From the NCBI GenBank assembly GCA_040757355.1, contig JBFLWY010000003.1, positions 1 through 64,000 of the forward strand: DNA of 64,000 bases, read 5' to 3'. The notes beneath the pieces are model-generated. The model saw nothing but the letters and a program-made list of their open reading frames with translations. It was not told the origin of the DNA and searched no databases. The translations under genes and the position numbers were made by a program. This DNA is from DTYU01 sp040757355 (GTDB lineage: Bacteria > Bacillota > Desulfotomaculia > Desulfotomaculales > Ammonificaceae). Shown here piece after piece: positions 60,094 to 64,000 of the stretch. The first letter of the stretch is position 1, and each line of letters starts with the position of its first letter.

Positions 60094-60810
60094 CTACAGC
60101 GGTTTCCTCCGGGGAATGCCGGGGCGCCGCGGGTAAGCGTCCGGCGTATGTTTTGTTTTATTGATAAACAGAAGAAGCCGCCTGTCTCCAGTTAACGGCA
60201 ACCGATATTCTTTTATTGCCGCCGCCTGTCCGCCGAGTATACTTATTGCTTTTACCGCGTCGGCCGTTTCCTCTTTCCCTTTTGGCCCCTTGAAAGCCAC
60301 AAAAGTACCCCCTACACGTACAAATGGGAGCGTGTATTCTGCAAGTTCCCGTAAAGGTGCTACTGCTCGTGCCACAACCCAGTCGAACTTCTCACGGTAC
60401 TCCACGGCCCTCCCGTAGTATTCCGCTCTCCCCGAGAGAACCTCTATATTTTTAAGCTGCAGTGCCACCGCTACCTTTTCCTGAAACTCTGCTTTCTTGT
60501 TAACCGCTTCTAGAAGGACGATGCGAAGCCATCTTACCGCTATCCCCAACGGGATACCGGGAAAGCCGGCACCGCTGCCAACGTCAAGCAACCGTTCTCC
60601 TGGGGAAAATGATGCCCACTTAAGGAGCGCCAGCGAGTCAATGAAGTGCTTTATCGCCACTTCCGCCGGGTGAGTAATCGCAGTCAGATTAAGAACCGCC
60701 GCCTCCCTGGCAAAAAGCTCGTAATAGGAAAAAAGAAGCGCTTCTGCACCAGGCTCAAGCGCTATATCCATAATTTTTAACCCCGCACGCAATGCTTCCA
60801 GGAACCTCAT
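60094..60810 (-). CDS. rsmG: 16S rRNA (guanine-N7) methyltransferase RsmG
   Basis: A 238-aa AdoMet enzyme methylating G527 of 16S rRNA. LLDVGSGAGFPGIPLGIAV is the AdoMet loop, preceded by NLTAITHPAEVAIKHFIDSL; RAVAPLRELAEYTLPFV lies downstream. It is in the conserved mnmE-mnmG-rsmG order. Confidence 0.96.
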   Translation of the reverse strand: MRFLEALRAGLKIMDIALEPGAEALLFSYYELFAREAAVLNLTAITHPAEVAIKHFIDSLALLKWASFSPGERLLDVGSGAGFPGIPLGIAVRWLRIVLLEAVNKKAEFQEKVAVALQLKNIEVLSGRAEYYGRAVEYREKFDWVVARAVAPLRELAEYTLPFVRVGGTFVAFKGPKGKEETADAVKAISILGGQAAAIKEYRLPLTGDRRLLLFINKTKHTPDAYPRRPGIPRRKPL

Positions 60811-60899
60811 CGCTTATTCACCGCAATCTTTGAATACTATAAATGCACCTGCTCAAGCAGGCTCGGTCTTCCGGCGGCTTTCTCCGGAACCCTGTGTCT

Positions 60900-62789
60900 C
60901 TACTCCGCGCTGCCGTCGGAAGCCTTCTGTTCTTTTGCCCGCTTGAGAAAGATCATCAGCGTCGCGATGTCGCCACTTGATATGCCGCTTATCCGGGCTG
61001 CCTGGCCGACGGATGCCGGCCGCACCCGTTTCAGCTTCTCTCTCCCCTCGTTTGACAGCCCCTTAACAGTGTCATAATCGAAGTCCGCGGGGATCCTCTT
61101 TTCCTCCATCCTGCGGAAACGCTCCACTTCCCCGATTTGCTGCCTGATGTAGCCTTCGTACTTTATCTGGTTTTCCACCTCAGAGGCCACATCAGGTGGC
61201 GCCGCTTCCGGAAGCACGCCTGCCTTAAAAACGTCAGCGTAACGGATCTCCGGCCTGCAGAGCAGCTCGGCGACCTTCATCGTCCTTCTTGGTACACCCT
61301 CTCCCTTTTCGCCGAGGAGGCGCGAAACAAGTTCTGCGGGCACCACCGCCTCTTTCAGCCTTTCTAGCTCCCTGGCGATCGCCTCCCGACGCCGTACGAA
61401 AAGTCCGTAACGCGCCTCGCTGACCAGCCCCACGCGCCGTCCCTTCTCTGTAAGGCGGAGGTCTGCGTTGTCCTGGCGGAGGAGCAGCCTGTATTCAGCC
61501 CGGGCAGTTAGCAACCGGTAGGGCTCGTCCGTTCCTTTTGTTACGAGGTCGTCTATCAGCACGCCGATGTACCCCTCGTCCCGGCCGATTACCAGGGGCT
61601 CCTCGCCACGTATAAAGAGAACAGCGTTAATCCCGGCGATCAGCCCCTGAGCTGCAGCCTCTTCGTAACCTGAAGTGCCGTTTATCTGTCCCGCCAGGAA
61701 TAGGCCCGGGACCTGTTTTACCATCAGCCAGGAATTCAATTGCGTCGGCACCACGTAGTCGTACTCGATGGCATACCCGGGTCTGGTGATTACGGCCTTT
61801 TCCAGCCCCGGTACCGTTCTGAGCATCGCTATCTGTACATCTTCCGGGAGGCTTGTGCTCAAACCCTGGATATACATCTCGGGTGTGTTCCTGCCTTCCG
61901 GTTCAATGAAAACCTGGTGCCTCTCCCGCTCGAACTGAACCACTTTCCCTTCTATCGATGGGCAGTACCGCGGGCCCGTTGCCTTGATTATCCCGGAAAA
62001 CAGCGGTGCGCGGTGGAGGTTCTCGCGGATTATCCGGTGCGTTTCCGGTGTGGTATAAGTAAGCCAGCAAGATTCCTGTTCCCCGATACGGTGTTTCCCC
62101 AGAAAAGAAAACGTACCCGCCTGAGGGTCGCCGGGCTGGGGGATCATCTTGCTGAAATCGATAGTCCGCCTGTCCACGCGCGGTGACGTTCCCGTCTTAA
62201 ACCGGCCCATTGCCAGCCCGAGATCTTTCAAGCTTTCCGCCAGCCCGACGGCTGGCAACTGCCCGTTCGGCGCTCCCGGGTAAGTCGTGTCCCCCACCAC
62301 GATCTTCGAGCGGAGGTACGTGCCCGTGGTGACCACCAGGGCGCGTGTCGCAAAGAAGGCCCCGGTCTCGGTTACCACCCCCTCGACGACACCGCCGACG
62401 ACGCTTATTCGCTCCACCCGTGCCTGTCTGATGTGCAACAGGGGCTCTTTTTCCAAAACCCGGCGCATTTCCTGCTGGTACCGTACCTTGTCGGTCTGCG
62501 CGCGTAACGCGCGTACTGCCGGTCCTTTGCCTGTGTTAAGCGTCCGCATCTGAATCGCCGCTTTGTCCGTATTAACTGCCATTTCGCCGCCCAGAGCGTC
62601 GATTTCCCGCACCAGATGCCCTTTGGCGGGACCGCCTACTGCAGGGTTACAGGGCATCAGCGCCACGTAGTCAAGGTTTAGGGTAAGCAGCAACGTCCGC
62701 ATACCCATCCTGGCTGACGCCAGGGCAGCTTCGCAGCCTGCATGGCCGCCTCCGATTACGATGATGTCGTATGCCCCGCCTGTAAACAA
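60900..62789 (-). CDS. mnmG: tRNA uridine 5-carboxymethylaminomethyl modification enzyme MnmG
   Basis: A 629-aa flavoprotein. With MnmE it modifies U34 of tRNAs. VIGGGHAGCEAALASARMG is the FAD loop, MPCNPAVGGPAKGHLVREIDALGG and GTFLR-type TTGTYLRSKI follow, and the C-terminal helical domain contacts MnmE and tRNA. TTG at 62789 has GAGGTGTAAGGG just before it. It begins 10 bp after mnmE. Confidence 0.96.
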   Translation of the reverse strand: MFTGGAYDIIVIGGGHAGCEAALASARMGMRTLLLTLNLDYVALMPCNPAVGGPAKGHLVREIDALGGEMAVNTDKAAIQMRTLNTGKGPAVRALRAQTDKVRYQQEMRRVLEKEPLLHIRQARVERISVVGGVVEGVVTETGAFFATRALVVTTGTYLRSKIVVGDTTYPGAPNGQLPAVGLAESLKDLGLAMGRFKTGTSPRVDRRTIDFSKMIPQPGDPQAGTFSFLGKHRIGEQESCWLTYTTPETHRIIRENLHRAPLFSGIIKATGPRYCPSIEGKVVQFERERHQVFIEPEGRNTPEMYIQGLSTSLPEDVQIAMLRTVPGLEKAVITRPGYAIEYDYVVPTQLNSWLMVKQVPGLFLAGQINGTSGYEEAAAQGLIAGINAVLFIRGEEPLVIGRDEGYIGVLIDDLVTKGTDEPYRLLTARAEYRLLLRQDNADLRLTEKGRRVGLVSEARYGLFVRRREAIARELERLKEAVVPAELVSRLLGEKGEGVPRRTMKVAELLCRPEIRYADVFKAGVLPEAAPPDVASEVENQIKYEGYIRQQIGEVERFRRMEEKRIPADFDYDTVKGLSNEGREKLKRVRPASVGQAARISGISSGDIATLMIFLKRAKEQKASDGSAE

Positions 62790-62799
62790 CCCTTACACC

Positions 62800-64000
62800 T
62801 CACTTGCCCACGCAAAAATCCCTAAATATACCCTCGATCACGTCTTCCGTCACGGTCTCCCCGGTGATTTCACCAAGCGCTGTTGCCGCTGAACGAACAT
62901 CGAAACTTACTAAATCTTCCGGTACGCCGGCGGTCAAACCTTGTATCGCTGCGCTGATCCCGGATACGTAGCGGTTAACGGCATCCCAGTGGCGCACCCG
63001 GCTGATGAGCACCTCGTCAGGACGTAAAATACGCCCCTGGAACACTTTGTCTGCTATGGCCCGGCGTAAACATTCCAATCCTTCTCCGGTAAGCGCCGAC
63101 AGCCTGGCGATCGTTACATCGCCCGCAAACTTCTGGATCTCCGTGTTGGAGATGCCCTCCGGCGCAAGGTCTATCTTATTGACGGCCACAATGCGCTCCC
63201 GCCCCGCGGACGCTTCAAATACCGCCGTATCTTCCCGCGTTAAGCCGGTCGTCGCGTCAAGTACTATAACCACCAGTTGCGCACCGGACAACGCTTCCCT
63301 TGCACGTTCGACACCTATCTTTTCTACTTCTTCCACCGCGTCCCTTATTCCCGCGGTGTCAAGGATCCGGACTGGGATGCCTTCCACATTAATTATCTCT
63401 TCAATGATGTCCCTGGTGGTTCCCGGCCATGCGGTAACGATCGCCTTGTCCTTACCCGCAAGGTTATTCAACAGCGATGACTTTCCTACGTTTGCCTTAC
63501 CGGCGAGCACCATGCTTATCCCGTCCCTATAAACCGCTCCGGCCGCCGCGTTTTCCAACAGCGCCGTCCCCCTTGCCTTCAGTTCCTCCAGACGGGAGAG
63601 CAATTCCGCGCGTTCCATCCCCGGTACATCGTCCGGGAAGTCTATGCCTGCCTCAACAGCGCTCAAAACCGACACCGTTGCTGCGCGCAATCCCTGTATC
63701 TCACGTGTTAATCGTCCCAACAACTGACCCTGGGCGACCCGAAGCCCTTCCTCAGTAGCCGCGCGGATAACGTCCAGGACGGCCTCTGCCTGGCACAAAT
63801 CGATTCTCCCCCCAAGCAAGGCCCGCTTGGTGAACTCCCCGGGTTCAGCAAGGCGCGCCCCTGCAGAAAGCACCGCTTCCAGCACCTTCTTTACCGCAAT
63901 AAAGCCCCCGTGGCAGTTAAACTCAACCACATCTTCGGTTGTAAAGCTGTATGGCGCGCGCATAAAAGAAAGAAGGACCTCATCGATGACCGTCCCGCTT
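62800..64000 (-). CDS. mnmE: tRNA modification GTPase MnmE (5' end beyond the window)
   Basis: The last 400 residues; the frame runs off the window at 64000. The folate-binding N-domain is partly missing; RAPYSFTTEDVVEFNCHGG is its end. The G domain has GKANVGKSSLLNNL, DTAGIRD and VNKIDLA, and the protein ends FCVGK, whose Cys is characteristic. It forms a complex with MnmG, encoded next. Confidence 0.96.
   Translation of the reverse strand, partial: SGTVIDEVLLSFMRAPYSFTTEDVVEFNCHGGFIAVKKVLEAVLSAGARLAEPGEFTKRALLGGRIDLCQAEAVLDVIRAATEEGLRVAQGQLLGRLTREIQGLRAATVSVLSAVEAGIDFPDDVPGMERAELLSRLEELKARGTALLENAAAGAVYRDGISMVLAGKANVGKSSLLNNLAGKDKAIVTAWPGTTRDIIEEIINVEGIPVRILDTAGIRDAVEEVEKIGVERAREALSGAQLVVIVLDATTGLTREDTAVFEASAGRERIVAVNKIDLAPEGISNTEIQKFAGDVTIARLSALTGEGLECLRRAIADKVFQGRILRPDEVLISRVRHWDAVNRYVSGISAAIQGLTAGVPEDLVSFDVRSAATALGEITGETVTEDVIEGIFRDFCVGK

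Overview
This window looks like the chromosome of an endospore-forming, sulfate-reducing Firmicute of the Desulfotomaculum/Pelotomaculum type (Peptococcaceae-like). The evidence is a dsrM-dsrK-dsrC set with a DsrN/CbiA-type amidase, spore genes (sleB-ypeB, yyaC, CotF-like coat proteins), a SCIFF ranthipeptide with its radical SAM maturase, and the Firmicute origin-proximal order mnmE-mnmG-rsmG-parA-parB. Almost all genes lie on the minus strand, so they read away from a replication origin that should lie just beyond base 64000. Many genes start with TTG or GTG behind strong GGAGG sites. GC is a little above half by eye.

Layout. 1-1587: non-coding cluster of stem-closed repeat elements. 1571-14556: envelope polysaccharide locus (epimerase, GalU, TagO/WecA-type initiating transferase, FabZ, LCP protein, DUF4330, nucleotide-sugar dehydrogenase, two glycosyltransferases, O-antigen ligase-like protein, CsaB, TagA/WecG). 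14646-18529: MarR-controlled multidrug efflux operon. 18777-20861: heme O synthase, an assembly gap, and a HEAT-repeat protein. 20951-23036: sleB-ypeB germination operon. 23260-25192: XcyI-type restriction-modification pair whose nuclease looks truncated. 25614-26620: endonuclease V and CutA. 26857-31332: dsr operon with ferredoxin. 31726-38833: MurA, peptidases, SCIFF system and a CBS-ACT protein. 39211-43770: large SLH surface protein that seems to lack its 5' end. 44237-46198: coat proteins, a membrane protein and two tRNAs. 46269-54079: purA, a flavoprotein, dnaB, rplI, rpsR, ssb, rpsF, DUF951, cvpA. 54519-56648: yyaC, UPF0180, phosphoribosyltransferase. 56649-57423: more repeats. 57424-64000: DUF4446, a LAGLIDADG-like ORF, parB with an internal parS, parA, rsmG, mnmG and 5'-cut mnmE.

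The least explained signal is a family of about 13 short elements (71-108 bp) closed by a CCCAGCACTCA/TGAGTGCTGGG stem. They sit in intergenic DNA at 0-1.6, 11.0, 25.4 and 55.5-57.4 kb. Where the closing stem changes between copies, the two arms change together, and an inner hairpin shows paired substitutions. This points to a structured RNA or a DNA-hairpin mobile element. I know of no described family that matches, but I could not search.

Some coordinates use a start codon chosen from a visible ribosome binding site and so differ from the longest open frame. These cases are noted in the entries.
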